Position numbers and translations under genes: made by a program. Positions 1 to 13,200 of a stretch of DNA of 64,000 nucleotides are shown here, piece after piece (position 1 is the stretch's first letter; each line of letters opens with the position of its first letter). Under the pieces are notes generated by a model. That model did not search any database. It saw only the letters and a program-made list of their open reading frames with translations, and was not told where the DNA came from. This stretch comes from Aquatica leii (Eukaryota > Arthropoda > Insecta > Coleoptera > Lampyridae), in the NCBI GenBank assembly GCA_035610365.1, contig CM069434.1, forward strand, positions 99,312,806 to 99,376,805, read 5' to 3'.

Positions 1-2472
1 ATGCTGAGATTTTAGAAAAAAAGTGAGTCATCTTTTATCAGTTCTGATTTTATAAAATGGGGTGAACTCTAAAGTTTATATATACCTGAGACAGTCGTGT
101 ATAAAGGTAGTGTGGCAGCACTACGAAACTCGCTAAAATGGTAAAGAATAACGCGACGACACCATTTTAGAATTGCTTTCATACCTGGAGACATTGTGTA
201 ATTAACCCAATTGTTGAATCTGACTACATACTTTGATTACGTCTTTCCCAGCACATCCGCTAAAAGCGTAATAGACATAACTAAGTCGATTCAACGTTCA
301 CCATTAGTTTTAATAGCAGTCTGTTTGGCGAGTGGATAGCAAGTCTCGGTGTGCTGATTTTAATCTAATATAAAAAGTCGCCAAAACGGTTAGAAGTCGG
401 TAATGAAAGATCCCGTTTAAATCTATCCAACACTTAAAGAGGACAAATGACATACACAGGTTAAAACAATAAATATCTTTATTTTATCAAAAAAAAAGAG
501 GTTGCAGAAGAAGAAGAAGCGATGTAGAATTACATATATAGTAATAATTACGATTCGATAAATATCACAGACAGTTATTGTTGATGCAAGCCCTAAAAGG
601 CAAGTAATACTCCATACATTAATTTATCGTATTACAGTATGACAACAGAAATTATAAGATAATCAAAGAATTCAATTTTGATTTGATGCAAAACCAGTGA
701 ATTTGCAACCAGAAACAACTTAGAATAAATTTAAACCGTAATTAGACAAACAAATTTGCTTTTCAAAAGTGTTTGATGGCAGAGCCATCTCATAGTATAA
801 ATTTACTATGTGATTAAAATCAAAGGCGAAACAGCTGTTTCTGTGTTGACTTGGCATTTTTCTTTGTTCGGTCAAAATTCCAGTGGTAATTTATGTTTTC
901 TTTCTGAGATATAATTGTAATTAAATATATTTTAGTAGTTTGTTTATTTTCAGTTTGTTTAAAAGTTTTTTGTTTTAAGTGCATTATCAGTACAGTCGTA
1001 CTTAGTTTCTTTGTGTTAGTTCGATTAGATTACGTGGAAATGAAGTCATTGTTTTAATTTATTAGACAATTTTATGACCCAAGTTTCAACAAATAAATTT
1101 TATGACTGTCATGAAATGTGATATTTTGCAATTTAACATTTTTGTGCAGAAACAAACACCGTGGCCCGACACTACTTTCGTGACGTTATTTAATCTGTTT
1201 GCATCTTTTTTGCACTTCTTGGGGGTATGGTTTTCTTTCATGTAGTTTTGAACACAGCCATTGTGGAAATGGTAGGCAAATAAGTTGATATATATAAGTG
1301 ATTTTGGACATAGAAGCGAGTTAGTTGGTTGACAGTCGTTCGAAAAATATAGTTGTCAGGTGTTAAATTTACCCCCGTTAGATGAAGAATTACCGCGGAA
1401 GTCTTTAACAATGGAACAGTGAATAACTCGTTTAAGTGGAAAAACTTTTCTATTTCGTAAAGCAATTACGGCTTATTGAATTTTAATGGATACCGGTTTG
1501 GTTTCGTATTAACGTATCATGGATTTATGCGTATGATTGTGTTTCACAATCTAATTTTTGCCTAGTTGGCAGCTAATGGAAAATCTTCCGACGGTACATA
1601 GTTTTTTTTTATTGGGAAACCCTGCATCGTTTTTTACTGATTACATCTGGCAACCCACGATGAACCACAAGTTTTTTCTTGGATTTATAACGACGACAAT
1701 TTAAGGTATTTATTTTGTAACAATTACTTAAAGTTTCTGAATTTCATTTACGCGTTGAAGTGTCTTAAAGGCTTTGGTTTTTTAAGAAAACTGAGTGTAG
1801 CAAATTAACGATTTCATTAATAATATATATAATAAATAATTTTGGTTCGTATTTGTCAAAACTATATGTGACAACATTTCGTTGTGTTAAAAATTTGTTT
1901 GAAGTTTACCGGAAAATTTACTATAAAAATTTTCATTCTGGTTTTAGAATAGACGAATTTACTTCACTTTGTAATTAATTAATATCTATATAATGCGCAC
2001 ACTACCGTGCTTTAGTTAATTAAGATTTGCAATTGTTGATTTTTATTATGATTACTTTTTTTTTGTTTCAGTTTTTTAAATTTTTGTTTGTTTTTTTTAA
2101 TACTATCATCCAATTTACTCTCATTTTTAACATTCATGTTTACTTATTTTTTTTTATTATGCGTTAATTTGAATAGTTTTTTTGTTTGTTTTATTTTCTT
2201 GTTTTGAGTAATTTTGGTTCAAACAAATGTTAAATAGTTATTGTAAACAAGCTTTTAATTCTGTCGGCTTTCGTGTTAGGTAAAATTTAAGTTCATTTCA
2301 GATTTTAGTGAGATACCTTCTATTAAGGTAAGTCGATTTAGAGTGTATCCTTCAAGAGCGGGCTTGTTGGCCAGAGCCAAAAGTCCATTAAACTATACTT
2401 CTCTTCCTGGCCCTCTTTGATTTTTGATTTTTCATTGTGTTGTCTGTTGAGTTTTTCGAAACAATCACAAAA
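1..2472. other. AT-rich sequence, no recognised gene
   Basis: Open frames here are short (75 codons at most) and resemble no family I know. T-rich runs are common around 2040-2230. No splice-consistent exon chain, LTR pair or terminal inverted repeat was found by eye. Probably old intergenic or transposon-derived sequence. Confidence 0.5.
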
Positions 2473-3000
2473 TTTTGAATATAACCCACCCCGTCTTCAC
2501 TGAGCACCGGCATAACTCCGTTTATGTTACTTTATTACAGGCAAATGTTATTGTTTCAACTTCTGCACGTAACAATTGAAGTTTTTAAAGGTTGTTTGTG
2601 TGTTTAGCAATTTGATTCTTAAAACGTTTTATTCGTTCATCTTTTGAACTTGAGCTTGCTTTTGTAGGTGCAGGTGCATTTCTATAATTTTATCTGTTGT
2701 ACTAGCTATGGTATCGAGTTTGTTATTACTAGCTGCAAAAATTGCTTGAACATGGTAAGGCAGTCTTTGTACGAACATAGTGCGTAAAAATTCATTAGTA
2801 ATGTTCATAGTTTGTATTTGCTAAGGAACTCCAAGCATTATTGTTGGCTTCTTGTGTCCCAATTTCAGCTCGGTTAGTAATTTTTTTGTTTTCTTGTTTG
2901 TTACATGCCAAAGTTGAAACAATGTCACTTGCCTGAAATAAGGTAACATAAACGATGTTATGCCGCTGCTCAGTGAAGACGGGGTGGGTTATATTCAAAA
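2473..3000. repeat. Inverted repeat with about 103-bp arms
   Basis: The segment 2473-2575 recurs as a reverse complement at 2898-3000 with scattered mismatches; both arms contain the block ATAACCCACCCCGTCTTCAC. The roughly 320-bp loop between them carries a piece of retrotransposon gag on the minus strand. The arms could be a foldback duplication of retroelement sequence or the result of a template-switched insertion; no target duplication was recognised. Confidence 0.8.
2640..2808 (-). pseudogene. Ty3/gypsy gag fragment
   Basis: The minus strand from 2808 reads MNITNEFLRTMFVQRLPYHV, followed by QAIFAAS and DKIIEM. This is the conserved helical stretch of insect Ty3/gypsy Gag (pattern LLRxLWxQRLPxxVQAILA, then LAxxADKI). 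Gag builds the intracellular particle that packages element RNA. Only about 56 codons are recognisable and the rest of the gene is absent. It lies in the loop of an inverted repeat and is not obviously linked to the other gypsy copies in the window. The family call rests on the motif; the clade is not determined. Confidence 0.6.
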
Positions 3001-5646
3001 ATCCGTGATTACTTGGAAACGAGATTGACAATAAATCGATATAAAATAGGGTAAAAGCTCAAACTCGGTTAGGGCGTCAATCAAGGTCACTATGATAACA
3101 GCTTCTGGACCCCTGATAACCCAGTAGCTCATCTGGTTGGTTACAACCCCTGGAACTTACCTCGAGTTGTAACTAGCTCGACTCTGAAATATTCTCTTAA
3201 AAATTTACGTTTGCGGCGGCCGAATGAGTAAAAGCTTCTTTACATTTTAACAATTTAACATGTATTAATATAAAAAAAAATAGAAAACAAATAAGCTTGA
3301 ATAAGAAAATGAAATAAAAAAAACAAAAATTCACAAACTGAATATAAAAATTAGAATTATAAAAAAATAAATGAAGCGTTAAATAGTTTTCACACAATAT
3401 AATTCAAATACAAAAAAAAATATGCAAGGCCTTGTCCGCATAACTAAACTAAAACGCAAATTACAAAGCAAAATAAAAAAAATATATAAACGTCCGAAAC
3501 TTTATGTTTTCGGACACAGCGTTTGTAAAACTAAATTTTACATCAAGTTACATTAAGCTTTCATGAACAAACATGAATTACTTAAAAAAAAAATAATTAA
3601 ATAAATCGAAATTCACGCAAACTAACACCTTCAAGGGTTTCTTGAAATGTTAAAATTAGCCGTAAATACGTCGGCTTAAATTCAAAGCTTTTAAAACATT
3701 TAGATCGCGGTTCACTTCACGATAACATCAAATTTGCTAAATACCATGCCTTAAGTGCTTGTACCAGGAAATCTGCTGGGCACAGCGGTTCCAGAAGCTT
3801 TTGATTTTAGGCGATAAAGCGACCCCGGGACGGTCTAGGTATTCTGCAGTCGATCAAGATTTGGTGGGACCCCTAAACAATAGAATAACGGCGGAAGAAT
3901 TTTCTTTTAATATCAACTTGACATCCGCACAAAAGCGAAGACTGGATTTTTAACACAACACTTCGATAGCAAATCCAACTTAAAACGTCAGCGTAATTTT
4001 AGAAAGCATGAAGTACTTTAAAGCCTAATTCTTGCGAATTTGGAAAAGAATCAAACAATTCCACCACAACAATGAATTTTCACGGTTTCAATACTTTTAC
4101 TTCCACGGTATTACACAACGGTAGAGTAAAGGCACCCCGAACGCTTGACTGCATCCCCATACCTGATGTTCTTAATTAGAAGCACTTTGTCTTTCTCAAA
4201 ATCAAAATTTCATCCTTATATAACCTCGTAATCCCACTTAACAAACTTGCGCCGTAAAATCTTTGTAAAAGATGAAACACTAAACAAAGTAAATTAACAA
4301 AGATGAAAAATATTGTGACCACATGCGTCACGTCACGTACGCACAGCGAAAAAATATTCCCATAAAAATCGCATAATCAGCTAGAACTACCAAACAAAAA
4401 CATTCGCGCTCGAAAATGGGTTTAAAATAAACAAATGTAGATGCTATGAAAATGTATCAAATTTCATTCCAGAAAGGAAACCATAAATTAAACAAAGTTG
4501 TTATTTCAATGCAATAACCAGAAAGAAAATATTAAATCGTAATAGAGATCACGGACCTTTATGCGTTTAAAAAAATCCAATAATAATTGTGAAATATTTA
4601 TTAAATACAAAATTCGACTATCAACCTAAATTAACATAATAAAATTAAACAAGTGAAACATTTTCGATGCTTTAACGTAGAATACTCAATCGCTTATAAA
4701 TTAAGCAAAATACAGGGTCTTTTACAAAAGATGTACCACCAAATTTCAACACCGGTTACATGTTTTGATATAAAAAACACAAAACTAAGTGTATCCTTAA
4801 AATCGTAATAAAGTTTTGAATTCATTAGCTTTATAATAAAATCTGAAATTGATTTTGCAACCTCGCTATCTGTCTCGCTGTCTAAACTAAATTGGTCTAC
4901 TGGATAAGTAATTGTAGATTTAATTTTTATATAAATAAAAACCAGTAAATTTAACAAATTATTTAGCATTTGTTACCGTCGTGTAAAATAAAAAGGTTTA
5001 GCTTATAAACATTTGTTTACCGAACTCGTCGTCAAGACCAGCACAGTATACTAAATATTTTTTTTTATAACTTTTGATACCTTTGTTATTATGTTATTTT
5101 ATCTTTGGTTATTTGCATTATAGTGAGTTAAAATAAAATATCAGTTTAATAATTTAATTTATAACAATAGTAGTTTACGTAACAAGAGTCGAAAGTAAGA
5201 AATAGCATAACGAACGTTAATGCGACGCGAGGCCGCACGGCCAAGCGTTGCATGTGAGTGAGTTATGCTATGATTCTTTCGACGAGAGTAATGTACATTA
5301 TTTTTTGTGTTGCCTTTCATAAAATTACATTCTTTTTTTAAAAAATTTAAAAAAATCAACATAAATATAATGTTGGTATTACATTTATTACTAAATCTGT
5401 CAGATTTGACATTAACTTTAACATCGTTTTTCTTCAATTTTAACTGAATATCAAGATTTTTAAAATGATTTTTCCACCTGTCGCATACTCGTTCTAATAT
5501 ATTAATTGACTTTGAACACTTAATTTTATGTGGATTCCTAGTTTTCATTTTGCCACCCTAGAGCTTTTTTCGTTCATTACGTAACTACACTAAGGAACGA
5601 ATATTGACGTTTGCGATGTTGGCAACACAAAAAATTATTTTAAAAC
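3001..5646. other. AT-rich sequence, no recognised gene
   Basis: Only short frames occur. The longest (129 codons, minus strand, 5159-5548) is lysine- and asparagine-rich and looks like chance in AT-rich DNA. The segment 3060-3190 is less AT-rich but shows no recognisable coding similarity. Confidence 0.45.
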
Positions 5647-6353
5647 GACTAGCTGTACCCTGCCACGCTTCGCAGTGGCACATTGTGATTGAATGGTTGA
5701 CATTCGTATTAATTAATAATTGCTAGTTTTAATGTAATTATATTTATATACATTAAAAGTGAGGTTAATCCAAAATAAATAATATAATTACTAAATAATA
5801 TAATTACGTCCACGTGTTAGATGTAATAAAAAAGATATAACCACTCACTTCTGTTAGAAATCCACTTGAATTATAATAAGTCCTTTTATTTTGCCTGTCA
5901 GTTAATAATATTTTTACTGTCCATCTTTGATATAAAATATAACCTCTACTTACGATTTGGTGAAAGGCGCAGTTCGATCACAACACTATCACACATTTAA
6001 GTGAATATTTAATTCAGATTGTATAATAATCAGAATCAGATGCAAATTTTTTTGTAAATAAACAATGTAATTGGGAAAAAAATTGTTTCTCATGTGACTG
6101 CGTCATTATTATTTCGGTTGTCAGCGAGTGTTTTCCTAGCTTATGGCAGATGGCGCGGTCACTGGTAAACAGCTGATCGTTAAAAAAAATTATTTTCTCG
6201 CGGTCGCAGATATGTGACTGATGCAAAAAATATATATAAACAATCCTTGATGCGGATTTTATATCATGTTAAAATTTCAACTCAATCGGTGCAGAACTTT
6301 TCGAGTTTTTGAAGCGTACACAAACCAACATAACATTTTTATATATATAGATT
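5647..6353 (+). mobile_element. Non-autonomous element starting GACTAGCTGTACCC
   Basis: The left end GACTAGCTGTACCCTGCCAC is followed by a hairpin (5661-5680, TGCCAC pairing with GTGGCA). The right end, about 6290-6353, has the tail ATCGGTGCAGAACTTTTCGA leading into TTTATATATATAGAT. Both ends resemble a dispersed repeat seen in many insect genomes, usually assigned to short non-autonomous LINE (RTE/BovB-like) or Helitron-like families. There is no coding capacity. The family assignment is from recall and uncertain; the paired ends are seen directly. Confidence 0.5.
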
Positions 6354-7409
6354 GTTATTAAATTCTAAATGAAAATCTTTTCTTTGCTAAAAATTAAATT
6401 TTAACGTACATTTACATGTACAAGTTTCAATTAACATATAAATTAATAAATTCAAATTTAATAACAATTTTGTTGTAAATTACAGCATTTTAAATTTTAT
6501 TTGCAAATAATTGAAATTCTTTAGCGTTTATTAAAATGGCATTTAACAAGTTATGAAGTAGTCTAAGATATGAATTTTTTCTTTATAGCTCAGTTAAGGA
6601 GAATATTAATCAAAGTTTGTAAGATACGTCAAAATTATTATTAAAAATTAAAATTTTATCTGATAGCATTAGCAAAAAGATTTATTTTTTATGTTTAGCA
6701 ATTATTTTTTATAATATAAAGTTTATTAGTCTTTAAGAGTATATTTTAACTTTACTAACTTGTCATTTGTGTACAATTTTTTTATCACAGTTTTGTTTGT
6801 TAAAATAATGTTTATGTTATTTTGTTAATTAAATTTTAGATATATTTTAAGTCTTTAAACACTAACGTTATAAAATGAATAATTATACTTCTTAAAAAGA
6901 ACAAATTCCTTTTTTGTTTTTAGTAATCTTTTTATCTAAATTTCTATCTGCTAATGTAACATTTAGTTACATGTTTTTATTGTAATATGCAACATAAGAA
7001 AACTAATAAAAATTTTAGAAACTTTGTTACCAAAAACTTCATTAAAAAAAGAACCATCTCGCGCTAATTATTTAATATTACTTACTACATAAGTCTCAAA
7101 CTAACTTTGTTTTAGAACAGATTTTCTTTTGATGAATAGCGTTACATTTACATTAATAGTTCTTCAAGAGACGTTAAAACTGAACCAAGCTAAACATGCA
7201 AACTTTTTATCTTGTGATTATACATAATAACAAAATACAAACTTTGTTTAACATAATAAAAAGTTTAATCAAGAATAAAAAACATGCGGACAATAGAACC
7301 AGAATAAAATCATCAACAGTAATACTTATTGTTATATAGAAAACTATGAAGATAGTTAGTATTTTGAATTTAAACGACGCAATTTCAAACTATTGTTTGA
7401 ATAATAGCG
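6354..7409. other. AT-rich sequence, no recognised gene
   Basis: Very AT-rich, with stop codons in all frames and no family similarity recognised. Confidence 0.5.
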
Positions 7410-7459
7410 GGAAATTAAATCCACTAACATAAACGTTTATGTTAGTGGATTTAATTTCC
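7410..7459. repeat. Perfect 50-bp palindrome with no spacer
   Basis: Bases 7410-7434 are followed immediately by their exact reverse complement, 7435-7459, with the centre at AAAC|GTTT. The next bases outward (G at 7409, A at 7460) do not pair. The sequence CCACCAACATAAACGT just to the right is a partial further copy of one arm. A palindrome without spacer could extrude as a cruciform and is normally unstable, so it is either recent or an assembly artefact. Confidence 0.95.
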
Positions 7460-7924
7460 ACCAACATAAACGTCACGTATCAAGCCAGATTTAGGCACCG
7501 AACGTCGTACTACGCTTTTTGTCAATTATAATACCTGAGTGGTACTGAATGTTATTACTCGATACCAAGAAATTTTGGTGTGCTATTTTTCTTTCTTTTA
7601 GCGGTGTCAGAATTACAATTATTAATTAATAATGTATCATGACTGTACGTAAGTTAATCAGTTGATTGATCAAGTTCAAAATTTGCTTTGATTGCTAAAC
7701 ATTCTATTTGCTATTAATTCACTTAATTCACAAAAGTGACAGTTTTTTAATTATTTTAAGTGCTATTAACCTCTTTAATTTTTTAATACAAGTTAAAATA
7801 AACTTTGTAGTCTATAAAAAGTGACAGTTTGTTCATAATTTTGTTTGATATTAAACTTTTTAGAATGTGATAATTGCTGTTAAATAGATTAGTAATAGTG
7901 TATGTTGAAATAATACAGACTTTG
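7460..7924. other. Spacer, no recognised gene
   Basis: AT-rich segment between the palindrome and the BEL/Pao relic. Similarity to the second BEL/Pao copy (19378-19680) stops near 7925, so the element end was lost or replaced here. Confidence 0.45.
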
Positions 7925-9235
7925 TCTCGTCCTCGAAAGGTCTGTTCAACTTTTACCAGCTTCAATAGCAATCTTGGTTTGTTCTGTTATTGCAATAAAA
8001 CAACATCTCCATTTTTTATAATGACTGGTTTCACCTTCTCCGTATAATAATCTGATCTCAATTGTTGTAAATAATTTCTTTGCCATACCTTAAAGAAGCT
8101 ATCTACAACTGATTGTCTATTTTTCCAAATCTGCACAATTTAATTTTTTCTTATCTCGGACGGATTTGAAGTTAGGATTAAATCCAAGATCAGGGTTGCC
8201 AATCAAAAATTTCGCTGAAGTTAATATGAACAAGTTAGTTGGATCGTCGTCGATATACGTGAGGGATCTAGAGTTAATGATGGCTTCTACTTTAATCAAG
8301 ACCGTTCTAACTTTCTCATAATTAACAAATTTTCTTCCTAATGCAGTTTTTACACTTCTTACTAAACTCTCCTAAAACGCACCCTACCACGTTCCACTTT
8401 CAATACTAAACTGCCACTCAGTTCTCTTGTTTAATTGCCAAATCTTGCACTTCTGGTCCTTGTAAAACTTTTGATAATTTGTTAAGCTCTATAGCAGCAC
8501 GTTTAAATGCTTTTGCGTTGTCCGAATAAATTTTCTTTGGAACGCAACATGGGCAATGAATCTGAGTAAACCCTATGTACACAGCTTATTATTGATTTTA
8601 TCTTATGTCAACCTTTAATCACCCAATATTTTCTTCTTATAAGAGCCAACGTAGAATTTATTCCGTTATGCATTGATACGTTATGAGCTTTCTAAATTGT
8701 TTTTGTCGTTAGTTTGGACCTCTTAGGGAATATTATGGGATGCTTTTCATAAACCGTTAAATTTGCTGCCTGCAGTTTTCCGCTGAGTCTTAATAAACCA
8801 TTTTCATTAATAAAAAGCTGAGTTTCAAAATTTATAAGTCCTTTGATGATGTTTTTCCTTTTTATAAAGTATGTATCTCCTTGTTATACTTCTTTAGCTG
8901 TGTTACTTTGATCCAATAAATCTCTGCTCGATTAATTTCTTCTGTGCTAATTTCACCTGTTATTTTTTTTTCGTTCTTAACGTTATTTATGAATTGATTC
9001 ATATTGGACGTTATGCGTAAAATTTTTCTATAATTGTGATATTTGTCAAGGTCAAAAATCGGTTTTAAAACTCGTTTGTTTTCTAACGGTTGAAGTTCTT
9101 GCATATCTTCTATTACACAGGTCGTTATAGAATTTTCATGTTCCTCAGCAGGCCAATTCGTCTTTTCCCAAACCAACCAACTAGGTACTTTTTTTTTATA
9201 CTTCCAAATAAACAAATCAAAATTTTGTGAGTTTC
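7925..9235 (-). pseudogene. BEL/Pao retrotransposon integrase region, degenerate
   Basis: Read on the minus strand, the order matches the 3' half of BEL/Pao pol. About 9230-8860 holds VPSWLVWEKTNWP, then ISTEEINRAEIYWIKVTQL. About 8830-8700 holds ENGLLRLSGKLQAANLTVYE and KHPIIFPKRSKLT, the pre-integrase region. YWVIKG and the zinc-finger area follow near 8600, then the core with YSDNAKAF near 8560. Downstream come VEAIINSRSLTYIDDDPTN (8299-8243) and an integrase C-terminus ending near 7925. Integrase inserts element cDNA into the genome. The frame is broken by stops (for instance Trp to stop after VIKG) and shifts. Capsid, protease and RT are absent. Confidence 0.85.
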
Positions 9236-9276
9236 AACGAAACACATTGTTTTATAAATGTCAATTGACTACCGCC

Positions 9277-9354
9277 GTGTAACGTGTTAATATTATGCAC
9301 GTTTCCATTATTTCTAATTATATAATTTAAGCGTTATATTTTGAATTCAAATTT
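9277..9354 (+). repeat. Left 78-bp terminal inverted repeat
   Basis: Starts GTGTAACGTGTTAATATTAT and ends TTTTGAATTCAAATTT. It matches the reverse complement of 16866-16943 at all but about one position. Outside it lies 40-bp-scale spacer and the BEL/Pao relic; inside, the 3' flank of the Mutator-like/YqaJ gene. Confidence 0.9.
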
Positions 9355-10290
9355 GACAACCAAAGCAACAAGTTCAACTCACAACAAAAAAACAAAAACG
9401 AATTTAACGTACGAAAAAAAGGCACTAAATTAAATGGTATGTCTTAAGCAAAAATAAACTGAGGAATCGATGACACGATTGTTAATGAAATAGGCGAATC
9501 CCGTAGATAATAAACTTAAGATACTCACAATAAGCCAAGTAAAAAGGTTTAAGAGGGTTCGATAGTACAGCCAGAATCCGCATGTAAACAAACATACCCC
9601 TTACGTCTCCATATTTAGCACATACCATAGTTCTAATAATTTAACGCGGTGAACTAAAGCCGCGCGCTTTCACTTTGGGCATCTCAGTTAGAATACATAA
9701 GAGAAAGAGAGAAGAAAATTTGAGAAGTACATTATGTGTACAATGTACCTGAAAATGTTGTTGGCAACATCGCAGCATTCGACTATGAAATAAAAGTAAT
9801 TATGGTCAACGACATACATTTGTACTAAGATCGATGTTGTAATTTGTTTTGTGATCTAAGCTAAAAAATGATTTCACAGCAAATTAGAAATATGAACTAA
9901 AACTCACTTTCAAGTTTTGAAAATTAAAATAAACACAGAATTGACAAACGAACTATATTTTAAACTTTTCTGTACAATATGAAACAGGCCAATTAATTAT
10001 TCTACATTCTAAGATTAATAATTACAATACTTACAAAAAGCAAAGATACGAAGTTTGAGTCATTTACATAAATTACATTTAAATTTTTAATATATAATTG
10101 TTTTTGTAACCAGCTGAACAGTTACTGGGAAAATAAAAAATAAATAATGTCTTTTTAAATTAATTTTTTTGGAATTCTAACAAGATTGTTACAAAATCTA
10201 TATTTATTGTTTTTATATTAGTGGTCATGAATTAACTAAAAAAAAGTTAAAAACAATTTAAAACACACACATATATATATATAAGAAACG
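9355..10290. other. 3' flank of the Mutator-like/YqaJ gene
   Basis: AT-rich sequence between the left inverted repeat and the stop codon. The only item recognised is the polyadenylation signal noted separately. Confidence 0.5.
10202..10207 (-). promoter_or_regulatory. Polyadenylation signal AATAAA
   Basis: AATAAA on the minus strand, roughly 85 nt downstream of the stop codon at 10291-10293, in the right place for 3' end formation of the ten-exon gene. Confidence 0.55.
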
Positions 10291-13200
10291 TTAATATGTA
10301 GTAACTATTGAATATGGAAGCACTTCATTTCTGGGAGGATTTCTTATTTTTCCACCTCGTTTTTCTCTGGAGTCAATGAGTTCTGGCAAAACGCAATTAA
10401 AATAAAATATTTTTAAGTTTGAAAACATTTTTTCTTGCCAAAATTTATCATCTCTTATTATCTAAAAAAATAAATTTTGTTATATATAAGACAATATTAT
10501 AGTTTTAATAAAAATAAACAAACCTCTTCACACAGCATTCCTTTTGGTGTCCATACAACAAAATAACATTTGTCTGTCTTTGTAATTGCAAGCTGGCCTT
10601 GTACTTGAAAGTAGTAATTATGGTTACGTTTTAAATATAAACGATTGCCTCGTAATTCGCAAAATTTGATTATCCTTTGTTTGATGGCTTCTTTTGGATG
10701 CAGAGAAACACTTTTTGCAGGACACTTGACCTCTACAATTGCGGATTTATCTATAAAACAAAAAATTCTTGATTAAACCTAATGTTTTTAAAATGAAAGT
10801 GTAAAAATAGTAACAATGTACAAAATAAAAATCCTAATTTACTCACCTTTGACAATACCATCAGGACTTGCAGCTAAAAAGTAATTTTTATCATCAATAA
10901 ACAAGCCACATTTTTCTACAATCATGCCAAACTGTACTTGAAACTCTTCAATTGCTAAAGGTTCGTGTTGGGTGCCCCACCTTGTATTATTATTTCCTTT
11001 AAAGTTGGAATACAGAAGGTTTTTAACAGTATTTTGACATGACGTTGTCTTTCTCAATTTACAAACGTTTCCAAAATTGGATGCTGTTATTCGTAAATAG
11101 CGTTCTTGAATCCATGTCTGGCAGCTTCCTTGAGTTTTAGTTTTGTTCTGTATATCTACAATTTCTTGCGGTGTTTTTTGCAAATTAGTAAGGAAGGTTT
11201 TCATTTCAGATTCATATTCTTCTAAAGTTACATCTGATTGAACAAAATTTGCATCTGGACCATAGTGCAAGTCAGGTAATGCTGGAGTTTTCTTATTTTT
11301 ACGTCTATTTCCAAACAAATTTTTTCTTATTCTCTTGTTTTCTAATATTTTAATTTTTTTAGATATAAATTTTTTTGTATATTTTTTTGGCGTTCTATTA
11401 GTAACAGCTCGGTGTATTTCGCGATAATAATTACCGCCTGTGTTGTAAGATATAGCCGCTGCTTCGCATCTAGTTTCGTATCCACGACGAAGAGAATAAT
11501 TTTTTCGTTTTCCTCCCACAAATTTGCATACAACACTGTTGTAATGTTCAGCTAAATTATTATCCATATTTAAGATTAAGCTAGACATATTTTGCACAAG
11601 GCGATTAAAACAAACGCTTATATCTTGATAGAGTCCACAATCCTTCATTTCAGGAACCCAATTTTTTTCACATTTTGGATTGCAAATAAAATAACCAATT
11701 TTAGCACAATCAGCGTGTTCTCCAAAAACGTGAGACGCAATATTTTTTAGATCGCCTTGTAGAAATGTTATTTTATCGTCAAGCAAAGTTTTTTCGGCAA
11801 TTCTATGACGGGTGGCTTGAACTACAGCGATCCTTAGTCGATGTGCATTGGATTCCAAAAGCTTTCTTAAGATTGGTGCAACCAAATGATTTTTGGAACT
11901 ACTTCTTCTTTGTTCTAAAAAAATATAAAATTTACGGTATGCAAAGGAGTGTATTGTAAACATTACTTGTTAAATCCCGAATTTTTGATGAAAAGTTTCG
12001 AAGCAGGTGGTTGCGACATTCTACTTTTTCCACTAGCTGATTACCGTATGGTTTAATTTCAGATAGTTTTCTAAATACAGAACTATCTCCATCTCCAACC
12101 ATACGTGTGTATTTAATCCCATGAACGGCTTCACTGCATTTAAATCCTTCTGCAATAATATCTGCTTCCATTGCAGTTGATGGCCCTTCCCAGTTACGAA
12201 AGCAAACATGTTGAACAGGTTCAATGCCCTTTCCTAATGCACGTGAACAAATTGAGCAGTATTTGTTTCTTACTCCTAAGTATAAAAGCTTGCCTGTTCT
12301 ATAACCAATTATGCAACCCTGTAAAGATACATAAAAATGTAAAAATAATATTTAAGATCTTGTAATTGTAGTAAATTATACTTACTACGCCAGATGCAGA
12401 ATCATAATTTACGTTGTAAGAACGTTTGGACCAAGCACCATCAGTGACAACTGTTATACATGGAGTCCCATTTTTATCCACTTCACCTAAATCTTTAGCC
12501 AATTTAGCTTCTTCTTGTCCAGTTTCTTCCATAGTTTTCCATGCAGCATCACGAATAAAACTAGCTAGATGAGCTTCACAATTGGCATACGTGGTAGCAG
12601 ACATCATTGGCATATTTATTGAAGCTGCAAATTCTTCAAACTCGCTGTAACCAATTCCCGTCGAAATGCATGCTAACGTTGCCGCGGTATTAATGTTTAA
12701 CGTGTCCAAAATAGAGGGATCTTCAGGTTCTGTTTGCAAAGTATCTTTGAGACCACACATTCTACATTTTAGAGTAAAAATACTTTTTAGGCCTTTTCTT
12801 CGTTCATTTATGACGTACATATCAGAAAAAGTACAATTGAACGGTTCATGTTTAGCTTTAGAAAAAAGTTGACTGAATAAATAATCCACATCAAAAATTC
12901 TCCTGCCGTATGAAGAAATATTTGGAATGCTGTCAGTCCTATAAGAAATAGAAAACCTAAGATAGTATTAAAAATTACACTACTTCTGAATACTTACGAT
13001 TCATTATCAGCAAGTCCTTTGTCAACAGTTTCAGACAAACTAGAGGAATGACTATAATGATAATTGTTTAATATCAAACGCAAAGAAAATATAATGGTAG
13101 GATACATACCTGGCATCAGTTATATTATCAATTTCCATCTCTACATTTAAAATTCTTTTACTGCATGAAAAATCATTATTAACGCTACAATTAAAAAAAA

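Noticed and set aside
5159-5548. 129-codon minus-strand frame
   Set aside because: Lys/Asn-rich composition expected of AT-rich DNA, no motif, no flanking gene structure.
11342-11536. Additional frames within the Mutator-like/YqaJ exons
   Set aside because: Shadow frames of exon 8; the spliced frame with both domains accounts for the region.
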